A stretch of DNA of 5,254 nucleotides from Anaerolineae bacterium (GTDB lineage Bacteria; Chloroflexota; Anaerolineae; DUEN01), in assembly GCA_021159845.1 (NCBI GenBank), contig JAGHDS010000466.1, positions 1 through 5,254 of the forward strand, given 5' to 3'. Shown here piece after piece: positions 1 through 5,254 of this stretch. The position numbers and the translations under genes are program-made. The notes under the pieces are model-generated. The model was not told where the DNA came from. It searched no databases and worked only from the letters and a program-made list of their open reading frames with translations. Within the stretch, counting starts at the first letter, position 1; each line of letters opens with the position of its first letter.

Positions 1-371
1 GGGATACCATTCACGACCGCCTCCATCGCCCCGGCTACCGTGCCTGAGTAGGTAACATCCGACCCTAAGTTCGCGCCATCGTTGATGCCAGAGACGACCA
101 AATCGGGCTTACCTGGAACCAGACCCAACAGAGCTAGCCCCACACAATCCGACGGCGTACCGGTGGTCACCAACGCCGGCGTGCCATCCGCCAGCCGGCC
201 GTCGAACACGCGTAACGGCTTGTGCATGGTCTTGGTATGTCCTGCCGCCGACCAACTATGATCCGGGGCGAAGACGGTCACCTCCCCCACGGCCGAGAGC
301 GCTTGGGCCAAAGCCAACAGGCCAGGAGCGTGAACGCCATCGTCGTTGGTGACCAGGATACGCTTGCACAT
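1..371 (-). CDS. surE: 5'/3'-nucleotidase SurE (survival protein), 3' end cut by window edge
   Basis: SurE is a cytoplasmic, divalent-metal-dependent phosphatase that removes phosphate from nucleoside 5'- and 3'-monophosphates; in several bacteria it is linked to stationary-phase survival. The visible 123 residues are the N-terminal half of a family usually 250-270 residues long. The protein opens with MCKRILVTNDDGVHAPGL, which carries the metal-binding Asp pair (D10, D11). The family Ser is S41, after APDHSW. The metal-ligand Asn is N97 in SGINDGANLG, followed by DVTYSGTVAGAMEA. The ATG at 371 is supported because it puts the NDD motif where the family has it, close to the N terminus. The ribosome site is weak: a GGGGG (383-387) lies 11 bases upstream. 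It starts 47 bases after the penicillin-binding protein stop with no evident terminator between, so co-transcription is likely. Identification is firm; the C-terminal half is not visible. Confidence 0.97.
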   Translation of the reverse strand, partial: MCKRILVTNDDGVHAPGLLALAQALSAVGEVTVFAPDHSWSAAGHTKTMHKPLRVFDGRLADGTPALVTTGTPSDCVGLALLGLVPGKPDLVVSGINDGANLGSDVTYSGTVAGAMEAVVNGI

Positions 372-418
372 GATCGTATATGCCCCCGCTCGTGTTCGGA
401 ACAGAGAACGCTCTCACC

Positions 419-3400
419 CTATCCTCCGGATCGCGTCGGGCCAGACGGCCGGGGCACCCATGCCCCCTCAGGCTCCACCGGGGCTCCCCACGCGATCGCC
501 CCTTCCTCTTCCTGCTTATGCGTTACCAGGATGCGTATAGGGTCCGCCTCCGCCATATTGCCAGCGCTATCGTACGCTTTCAACTGGATCACATGGGTCT
601 CAGTATATCCATGGGTATCGGAGATCACCGTGCGGCCGGATTCCCAGGTCTCGATCAGCCGTTTCGTGCCGTCGGCCAGGGTCTCTACCGTTGTAGTCAT
701 CACAGGCACCTCGCCCAACTGGACGGAGCCATCGGGCATGGTGATCGGCCGCGTTTCCGAGATGATCCGTCCCTCCTCCGGGATCGTATCCGACATCGCG
801 ATCGTCCAGCGGATACTGTACGGCGGCACCGTGCTGGTCCCGATCGGCCTGCCGTCCAACAGGAATTCCACCCGATCCATGGACCAATCATCGGTAGCCT
901 TGGCCGTGATGCTCACCCACTCGTCATCCTCCATGACGTATGCCTTCCCATCATAGGGATGCACGATCTTCACCTTGGGCGGGGTGTTATCGACTGTGAT
1001 CTGCGTGGTCGTCGTCCGGGTGCTGCCGTCCCCCTTCGTCACCGTGAGGCGCAGCGTATACAGTCCGTTGAACGGCGTCGTATCCCAATACTCAAGGACA
1101 CCATTCCCCACCTGGTTATGGTGCTCCGGGCCGATCTGCATCCAGGCACCGGGGTTCAACCCTTCCCCAAACTCAACCCGATAGCTGCGGAAACCGCCCA
1201 TCTGAGCGTTACCGATAATGGGGATAATGCCCCGCACATAACTATACGGCTTGGGATCGATGATGGCCACCTCGGGATCTACAGGGCCAGGGCCGTACGC
1301 ATCGTCGTACTGCTTCGGTGGCTGGGGAATGCCCGCCTCTCGCACCCAGTCGGCCGCCTCTGGCGGGAAGATCATGTATACCCGCCGTTCCACCAGATCA
1401 CGCGGCGTGTACTGGGTGGCCAGCTTACCCGTCACCTTATTCACCTCGTACGCCCGGTACACCGTGTCGTACGCGTGTGGCTCCGTCCCGGCGATGAACA
1501 GCTCCTCACGGCGGGTCGGGCAGTCGTCCGTGGGCAGCAATCCGGAAGGCACGCAGACCGTCACCCGCACCATCCCGGGCGGCTCCTGCCATTTCTCCAC
1601 GGGCTTGCCTTTCAGGGCATCCTCCATGATCTGGTGAAAGATGGGAGCAGCCCCCAACGATCCCGGTACATGTTTCATCGGGTGGTTATCAGCGTTACCA
1701 ACCCACACCCCCACCGCTAACTGCGGCGTATACCCAATCGTCCACGCATCCCGATAGTCGTTCGTCGTGCCGGTCTTCGCCGCCACCGGCCGGTCCTCCA
1801 ACGCCAGGTACTTGGAGAAACTGCCGAAGGCTGCCAGCCGCGCCTTGGTATCCGAGAGCACATCGTTCATGAGATACGCCAACTGCGGCGAGATGATCCG
1901 CTTCACGTGCGGTTCTCGGTACTCCTTCAAGATGCGCCCGTTCTTGTCCCTGACTAACAGGACCGACACCGGATCCAATGTCCGGTACCCAGGCCGCTGT
2001 TTGATCGCCGGAACAGGTTCTCCCGCCATCACACCGTTGTTCGCCAGAACGCTGAAGGCATACGTCATATCCAGCAGGCGTACCTCTCCACCACCCAACG
2101 TCAGGCTGAGGCCATAGTAGTCCTTGGTCAGCGTGTTGATCCCCATACGGTGGGCCATCTTGATGACATTCTTCACCCCCACCTGGCTCATCAGCCACAC
2201 AGCCGGGATGTTATACGATCGCGCCAGGGCCTCCCGCAAGCTCTGTGGGCCGTGGTACTTGCGATCGTAGTTCTCCGGTATGTAGGGCGGGTTCGGCGGA
2301 TCGGGGAACACCGTGCGCACATCCATCACCATCGTGGCTGGGGTGAACCCCTGCTGAAACGCGGTGAGGTACGTGAACGGCTTGAAGGAGGATCCCGGCT
2401 GGCGCTCGGACAGTGCGTTGTTCACCTCGCCGTCGATATCCTTGTTGTAGTAGTCGAGGCTACCCATCATCGCCAGGATCTCCCCCGTCTTAGGACGGAT
2501 GACGACCACGGCCGCGTTCGTCACATCGTGATCGAACTGCAATTTGGGCCGGTTCAGCTCCTCGATCCTGGGCGGAGGATCACAGCCGGGGTAAGGTTCA
2601 GGGGTCCGGTTTTGTAGGTAGGCGATGTGGGCGCGGGCGATGCACTGCACGCGCTGCTGCAGGTCCCAGTCCAACGTGGTGTAAACCTGGAGCCCGTTAC
2701 GCCAGATGAAGTACGGGTCATCCGCGGTGTTGAATTCCTGATCAAGTTGATGCAACACGTAGAGAGCGAAGTGCGGAGCGTCCGGCGGGATCTCAAACCG
2801 CTCGCCCGCGCGTTGGCGCACGAACTGCCAGCGCACGCCTCCCTCCCGAATGGCTCGCTCCGCCTCATCGGCCGAGATCAGCCCCATGTTGACCAAGCCG
2901 TGCAATGCTCGCGCCGTCGCGGCGGAATCGCCGTGCCGGACCGGGTCAACATCCGCGGCGGGGAGCAGTCCCTTCTCCACCAGCTTATCCAGCAGACGGT
3001 CGTTGAAATAACGCTTCGCCCGGTCGGCCTCGGCCCTGGTCAGATAGCCGGCCTCCACCATCGCATCCAGGACCTTTCGCTGTCGTCGGTAGGCATCGGC
3101 CGGGGCTTGAATGGGGTTTAGTCCGGGATATTGCGGCAACGCGGCCAACATGGCCGCCTCATCCAGCGTCAGGTCCTTAGCCGCCTTATCGAAGTAGATG
3201 CGCGAGGCGGCTTCGACGCCGTAAGCCGCATTGCCATAGAAGTTGTAATTGAGATACCACTCCAATATTTGGTCCTTACCCGCCCGGCCGGGGTAACGCC
3301 GGGTGATCTCCAACGCGAGGATCATCTCTTTGATCTTGCGCGCATAGGAACGCTTATATCGCTCCTCCGGCGGAATGAGGACATTCTTAACGAGCTGCTG

Positions 3401-3880
3401 GGTGATAGAGGACCCCCCCTGGACGGAGCCGCCGCGCAGGTTGGAGACGAAAGCCCGGGCGACGCCGCGGAAATTCACCCCCGGGTTCTCGTAAAAAGAG
3501 CGGTCCTCGAGGGCAATGGTGGCATGAATCAAATACGGAGAGATCTGGTCAAGCGGGACATAAGTGCGATCCCCCCGAAACGGCCGCGGGTCTATGGATT
3601 CGTACAGGAGATGCTTCCCCGTCCGATCATAGATACGAACCGTCTCAAACTGCTCCTGTTCCGTCTCAATTGCCGAGGCATCCGGCAACTGCCGTGCGAA
3701 GTACGCGTAGACCCCCGCCGCAGTCCCCGCGGCAACCGCCAGCGTCGCCCCAGAGATGATGGCAATGAACAGCAGGAAGCTCAAAAGTATCTTAAGTGCC
3801 CATACCCCAGGCTTGGGCGCAGCGCGCAACGCCCGGCTGTGCCGCTGCCTCCGCAACAATATCACCCCGCGTTGGTCCAT
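419..3880 (-). CDS. Class A penicillin-binding protein (PBP1A/1C-like) with C-terminal Ig-like domains
   Basis: This is a bifunctional peptidoglycan synthase: it polymerises lipid II into glycan strands and cross-links the stem peptides outside the membrane. Residues about 27-58 form the single membrane anchor after a basic N terminus. The GT51 domain (about 115-290) has EDRSFYENPG (catalytic E125), GGSSITQQ (155-162), RKIKE (181-185) and KDQILEWYLN (202-211). The transpeptidase (about 450-740) has SSFK (nucleophile S497, K500), SYN (555-557) and KTGTT (702-706). A Cys-containing segment typical of the family follows (C776, C787). Residues about 865-965 and 966-1120 form two beta-sandwich, Ig-like regions, and a Pro/Gly-rich tail ends the protein. 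At 1153 residues it is far longer than the usual 700-850. An in-frame TAG at 3887-3889, two codons upstream, makes the ATG at 3880 the first possible ATG; AGGTAGGG precedes it. A predicted promoter lies about 120 bases upstream. The exact class A subfamily is uncertain, so no symbol is given. Confidence 0.97.
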   Translation of the reverse strand: MDQRGVILLRRQRHSRALRAAPKPGVWALKILLSFLLFIAIISGATLAVAAGTAAGVYAYFARQLPDASAIETEQEQFETVRIYDRTGKHLLYESIDPRPFRGDRTYVPLDQISPYLIHATIALEDRSFYENPGVNFRGVARAFVSNLRGGSVQGGSSITQQLVKNVLIPPEERYKRSYARKIKEMILALEITRRYPGRAGKDQILEWYLNYNFYGNAAYGVEAASRIYFDKAAKDLTLDEAAMLAALPQYPGLNPIQAPADAYRRQRKVLDAMVEAGYLTRAEADRAKRYFNDRLLDKLVEKGLLPAADVDPVRHGDSAATARALHGLVNMGLISADEAERAIREGGVRWQFVRQRAGERFEIPPDAPHFALYVLHQLDQEFNTADDPYFIWRNGLQVYTTLDWDLQQRVQCIARAHIAYLQNRTPEPYPGCDPPPRIEELNRPKLQFDHDVTNAAVVVIRPKTGEILAMMGSLDYYNKDIDGEVNNALSERQPGSSFKPFTYLTAFQQGFTPATMVMDVRTVFPDPPNPPYIPENYDRKYHGPQSLREALARSYNIPAVWLMSQVGVKNVIKMAHRMGINTLTKDYYGLSLTLGGGEVRLLDMTYAFSVLANNGVMAGEPVPAIKQRPGYRTLDPVSVLLVRDKNGRILKEYREPHVKRIISPQLAYLMNDVLSDTKARLAAFGSFSKYLALEDRPVAAKTGTTNDYRDAWTIGYTPQLAVGVWVGNADNHPMKHVPGSLGAAPIFHQIMEDALKGKPVEKWQEPPGMVRVTVCVPSGLLPTDDCPTRREELFIAGTEPHAYDTVYRAYEVNKVTGKLATQYTPRDLVERRVYMIFPPEAADWVREAGIPQPPKQYDDAYGPGPVDPEVAIIDPKPYSYVRGIIPIIGNAQMGGFRSYRVEFGEGLNPGAWMQIGPEHHNQVGNGVLEYWDTTPFNGLYTLRLTVTKGDGSTRTTTTQITVDNTPPKVKIVHPYDGKAYVMEDDEWVSITAKATDDWSMDRVEFLLDGRPIGTSTVPPYSIRWTIAMSDTIPEEGRIISETRPITMPDGSVQLGEVPVMTTTVETLADGTKRLIETWESGRTVISDTHGYTETHVIQLKAYDSAGNMAEADPIRILVTHKQEEEGAIAWGAPVEPEGAWVPRPSGPTRSGG

Positions 3881-3884
3881 ATAT

Positions 3885-3892
3885 CCCTACCT
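3885..3892 (-). promoter_or_regulatory. Ribosome binding site of the penicillin-binding protein gene
   Basis: The minus strand reads AGGTAGGG just ahead of the ATG at 3880. The AGG at 3890-3892 has a 9-base spacing and the GGG at 3885-3887 a 4-base spacing, so either half could pair with 16S rRNA. The match is imperfect. The in-frame TAG at 3887-3889 lies inside the element, so the coding region cannot extend upstream of it. Confidence 0.5.
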
Positions 3893-3950
3893 GTCCACAG
3901 GCTCCGCCACGACAGCCGAGCCCGGACACGTGTATACGGTATCACGAACC

Positions 3951-3985
3951 AGCGGGGGGTGAGCTTATACTCGCTGCCCCCCGCT
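3951..3985 (-). promoter_or_regulatory. GC-rich stem-loop in the predicted 5' leader of the penicillin-binding protein mRNA
   Basis: The arms 3951-3959 (AGCGGGGGG on the plus strand) and 3977-3985 (CCCCCCGCT) are perfect 9-bp complements separated by 17 bases; a short 3-bp pairing is possible inside the loop. Read in the minus direction, the hairpin begins roughly 10 bases after the predicted transcription start and ends 70 bases before the start codon. No T-run follows on the minus strand, so it is not a good intrinsic terminator in that direction. On the plus strand only a short, broken T/C stretch follows. A 5'-terminal stabilising stem-loop is the simplest reading, but its function is not shown by the sequence. 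Confidence 0.55.
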
Positions 3986-4001
3986 TTCCCTTCGCCGCGC
4001 T

Positions 4002-4030
4002 ATGATAGCCTAACCCACATGAAATGGCAA
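4002..4030 (-). promoter_or_regulatory. Predicted sigma70-type promoter for the penicillin-binding protein (and surE) transcript
   Basis: On the minus strand the -35 box TTGCCA (4025-4030) matches TTGACA at 5 of 6 bases. The -10 box TATCAT (4002-4007) matches TATAAT at 5 of 6. The spacer is exactly 17 bases (4008-4024). The expected start of transcription is near 3995, giving a leader of about 115 bases that includes the GC-rich stem-loop at 3951-3985. It fits the gene layout: the methyltransferase ends at 4255, and the large gene downstream needs its own promoter if the upstream operon stops in the gap. This is a consensus match only, with no experimental support. Confidence 0.6.
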
Positions 4031-4180
4031 ACACTCACAAAATGGCCCCCCACGTCGTCCACTGCGACCTGGATGGTCACCTCAAGTCCTGTGCGGCTCC
4101 AAACACACCCGCACAGCAAGAACACACCAGGGAGAAGAAGGGCATCCAGAAGCCCACTGGCCTCTCCGGGTGGCGAACAT

Positions 4181-4219
4181 AATGCAAAGGGCCCCCTGCA
4201 CATGACCGCTCTTTGCATT
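4181..4219. repeat. 9-bp perfect inverted repeat downstream of the methyltransferase gene
   Basis: AATGCAAAG at 4181-4189 and CTTTGCATT at 4211-4219 are perfect complements with a 21-base spacer. On the plus strand two further inner pairs (4191/4209 and 4192/4208) extend the stem past a G-U wobble; on the minus strand that position is an A-C mismatch. It lies 35 bases beyond the methyltransferase stop, where a terminator of that operon would be expected. The stem is AT-rich, however, and no clear T-run follows on the minus strand. It could be a weak or Rho-assisted terminator, an RNA-stabilising 3' hairpin, or a binding site for a dimeric regulator. The repeat itself is certain; its role is not. 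Confidence 0.5.
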
Positions 4220-4254
4220 GCCCCGTATTCGGCAGGCAGCCTACGCCACCTGGC

Positions 4255-4998
4255 TCATCTCAACCGCTCCACGACGAGGAAGTGAGAGAGGCCGAAAATT
4301 CGCAATGGGGTGTGCTCGAGGGTATATGTGACACGACGCAGAAGCCGGCCCAGCCGCGGCCGGGCATACACAATGTTGTCATATCCGGGGTAAATCTGCG
4401 TGTGATACACGATGCGGACGGGTAAACTGTCAAACAAGCGCCGAAGCCCACCGCGGGTATAGGCCCGAACGTGCGGCGCCAACCGGTCGCGCAGCGGATC
4501 AGGCAACCAGTTGATCAGCGGCGTGTTCCCCTCATGGTACCGACCACGCCAATAGTGACCGTGAGTCTCGAAAAAATACAACCGGTTCGGGCAGAAGAGG
4601 ACCAACCGCCCCCCCGGCCGAAGTACTCGGATTGCCTCCGCCACCGTCTGTCGATCATCCTGTACGTGCTCGATCATCTCGTGAGAGAGCACGACATCGA
4701 ACGAGCCATCCGGGAATGGGAGCGCCTCGGCGGCCGCGCAGGCGACCAGCGACAACTCCCGCCCGGCCTCGGCCGCCCGCTCCAGATCGATCTCCACGCC
4801 GTACACATCCGACGTGAAGGCTCGCATCTTCCGCATATACATCCCCAGGCCACATCCCACATCCAGGACCCGCTTGCCCTCCAACGACGCCCACTCCCGG
4901 ATCAGGTTCAGCCGACGATCCTGGCCAAACCGCCACACGTAACTGGGATGGCCCAAGGTTGCCGCCTTCTCCCCCACCGTTTCCCGCGTCACCGGCAT
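4255..4998 (-). CDS. Class I SAM-dependent methyltransferase (Methyltransf_11 type), likely glycan or surface-polysaccharide related
   Basis: The 247-residue protein has a Rossmann-like methyltransferase core that transfers a methyl group from S-adenosylmethionine. Motif I is VLDVGCGLG (44-52), the acidic residue binding the SAM ribose is probably in VYGVEID (65-71), motif II is FPDGSFDVVLSHEMIEHV (95-112), and LRPGGRLVLFCPN (126-138) forms the following strand. The C-terminal part (about 139-247) is rich in aromatic and Arg residues (FFETHGHYWRG, HVRAYTRGGLRRLF, FGLSHFLVVE) and probably makes the acceptor site. The ATG at 4998 is chosen because it overlaps the upstream TGA as TGATG and has GAGG upstream. 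A GTG at 5031 would add 11 Gly/Ala-rich residues inside the upstream gene. Coupling to a sugar-nucleotide epimerase suggests a sugar or lipid-linked glycan substrate, which is inference. The acceptor cannot be read from the sequence. Confidence 0.9.
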   Translation of the reverse strand: MPVTRETVGEKAATLGHPSYVWRFGQDRRLNLIREWASLEGKRVLDVGCGLGMYMRKMRAFTSDVYGVEIDLERAAEAGRELSLVACAAAEALPFPDGSFDVVLSHEMIEHVQDDRQTVAEAIRVLRPGGRLVLFCPNRLYFFETHGHYWRGRYHEGNTPLINWLPDPLRDRLAPHVRAYTRGGLRRLFDSLPVRIVYHTQIYPGYDNIVYARPRLGRLLRRVTYTLEHTPLRIFGLSHFLVVERLR

Positions 4999-5000
4999 CA
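4996..5000 (-). promoter_or_regulatory. TGATG stop/start overlap coupling epimerase and methyltransferase
   Basis: The minus strand reads TGATG: the TGA (4998-5000) ends the epimerase and the ATG (4996-4998) starts the methyltransferase, sharing one A. A GAGGCGGTGG stretch just upstream, inside the epimerase end, can serve as ribosome site. Such overlaps usually mean one mRNA and translational coupling, so the two products are probably made in linked amounts. Confidence 0.8.
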
Positions 5001-5254
5001 GTCCACCGCCTCGAGCATCTCCCGCTGCCACGCGATCTGAGCGCGCAATCCTTCATCCAGGGACACGCGCGGGGCCCACCCCAACACCGTCCGCGCCTTG
5101 CGAGTATCGGCCAACGCCCGGCGTTGCTCACCCGGCCGCGGCGGGCCCCGCCGGACAATCGCCTTCCGGCCGATCAACGACTCCAGCTTGGCCACCAGCC
5201 GATTCAGCGTGATCTCCTCGCCCCCGCCGATGTTGAAAACATCCCCTGTAGGAC
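4998..5254 (-). CDS. NAD-dependent sugar-nucleotide epimerase/dehydratase (extended SDR), C-terminal part only
   Basis: Only the last 84 residues are visible; the gene runs off the right edge. The fragment has the typical C-terminal layout of GalE-like extended short-chain dehydrogenases. GDVFNIGGGEEITLNRLV (residues 3-20 of the fragment) is the conserved strand and helix after the substrate-binding region. PPRPGEQRRALADTRKA (37-53) resembles the family's R-x-G-D-x-R segment ahead of the last helices. LGWAPRVSLDEGLRAQIAW (57-75) matches the usual LGW-x-P-x-x-S-L-E-E-G-L ending. These enzymes interconvert or dehydrate nucleotide sugars such as UDP-glucose, UDP-glucuronate or dTDP-glucose in the cytoplasm. 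The NAD-binding GxxGxxG and the YxxxK catalytic pair lie outside the window, so substrate and exact reaction cannot be assigned. It overlaps the methyltransferase start by one base. Confidence 0.88.
   Translation of the reverse strand, partial: PTGDVFNIGGGEEITLNRLVAKLESLIGRKAIVRRGPPRPGEQRRALADTRKARTVLGWAPRVSLDEGLRAQIAWQREMLEAVD

Larger units (their letters stand above)
3881..4254. other. Intergenic region between methyltransferase and penicillin-binding protein genes
   Basis: This 374-base gap separates two minus-strand transcription units. From right to left it contains the inverted repeat at 4181-4219, a pair of direct 8-mers AACACACC (4102-4109 and 4121-4128), the predicted promoter at 4002-4030, the GC-rich hairpin at 3951-3985, and the ribosome site at 3885-3892. 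Small palindromes also occur in the leader, such as ACACGTGT (3926-3933). I see no tRNA, no riboswitch I can name, and no gene on either strand that I would defend. The long plus-strand frame crossing it is a shadow of the penicillin-binding protein gene. Confidence 0.7.

Noticed and set aside
256..427. GGAGG (423-427) followed five bases later by GTG at the penicillin-binding protein stop, opening a 53-codon frame
   Set aside because: The frame is out of register with surE, overlaps its most conserved part and encodes nothing recognisable. The GGAGG is explained by the Gly-Gly codons at the end of the upstream protein.
380..1720. Long plus-strand open frame (446 codons) opposite the penicillin-binding protein gene
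   Set aside because: Its translation is rich in Arg, His and Pro with no recognisable domain, while the minus strand carries an unmistakable protein with intact motifs. It is an antisense shadow of a GC-rich gene.
3900..3942. Small palindromes in the leader (GGCTC/GAGCC, ACACGTGT, GTATAC)
   Set aside because: The arms are only 3-5 bp and could arise by chance. They do not form one continuous structure that I can recognise as a riboswitch or operator.
4102..4128. Direct repeat AACACACC twice, 19 bases apart
   Set aside because: Eight bases of low-complexity A/C sequence repeated twice is weak. No third copy with the same spacing is seen and it does not overlap the promoter boxes.
3131..4285. 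Plus-strand open frame of 384 codons crossing the N-terminal part of the penicillin-binding protein gene and the intergenic gap
   Set aside because: It spans a promoter, two hairpins and parts of two opposite genes, has low-complexity Arg/Pro/His content, and resembles no family I know.
4999..5031. Upstream GTG start for the methyltransferase, adding 11 residues
   Set aside because: The extra residues are Gly/Ala-rich and lie wholly inside the epimerase coding end. The TGATG overlap with a nearby ribosome site makes the ATG at 4998 the better start.

Overview
The window is a bacterial chromosomal segment with moderately high GC content. Every gene I can support lies on the minus strand, so the genes read from the right edge to the left edge. 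The likely source is a member of Chloroflexota, possibly thermophilic. This is an inference from the style of the proteins: a class A penicillin-binding protein with Ig-like domains added at its C terminus, and a glycan-type methyltransferase whose C-terminal half resembles a family I associate with that phylum. No rRNA or other phylogenetic marker is present to confirm it.

Right part (4255-5254): the C-terminal end of an extended short-chain dehydrogenase/reductase sugar-nucleotide epimerase/dehydratase runs in from the right edge. Its TGA overlaps by one base (TGATG) the ATG of a class I SAM-dependent methyltransferase. The pair looks translationally coupled and probably belongs to a larger cell-surface glycan or polysaccharide operon.

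Middle gap (3881-4254, 374 bases): no convincing gene. It holds a 9-bp inverted repeat just downstream of the methyltransferase stop, a well-formed sigma70-type promoter facing the penicillin-binding protein gene (TTGCCA, 17 bases, TATCAT), and a GC-rich stem-loop that would lie at the very 5' end of the resulting mRNA. A short open frame with a hydrophobic stretch also crosses this gap and is reported only as a weak possibility.

Left part (1-3880): one very long gene encodes a 1153-residue class A penicillin-binding protein. It has an N-terminal membrane anchor, a GT51 glycosyltransferase domain, a transpeptidase domain with all three active-site motifs, and two C-terminal beta-sandwich (Ig-like) domains. 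After a 47-base gap without an evident terminator comes surE, a metal-dependent 5'-nucleotidase (survival protein), cut by the left edge about halfway through.

Together the window joins two envelope-related units (surface-sugar modification and peptidoglycan synthesis) followed by a housekeeping nucleotidase. I see no mobile element, CRISPR array, RNA gene or defence system. The most unusual content is in the accessory architecture of the penicillin-binding protein and in the structured gap upstream of it.
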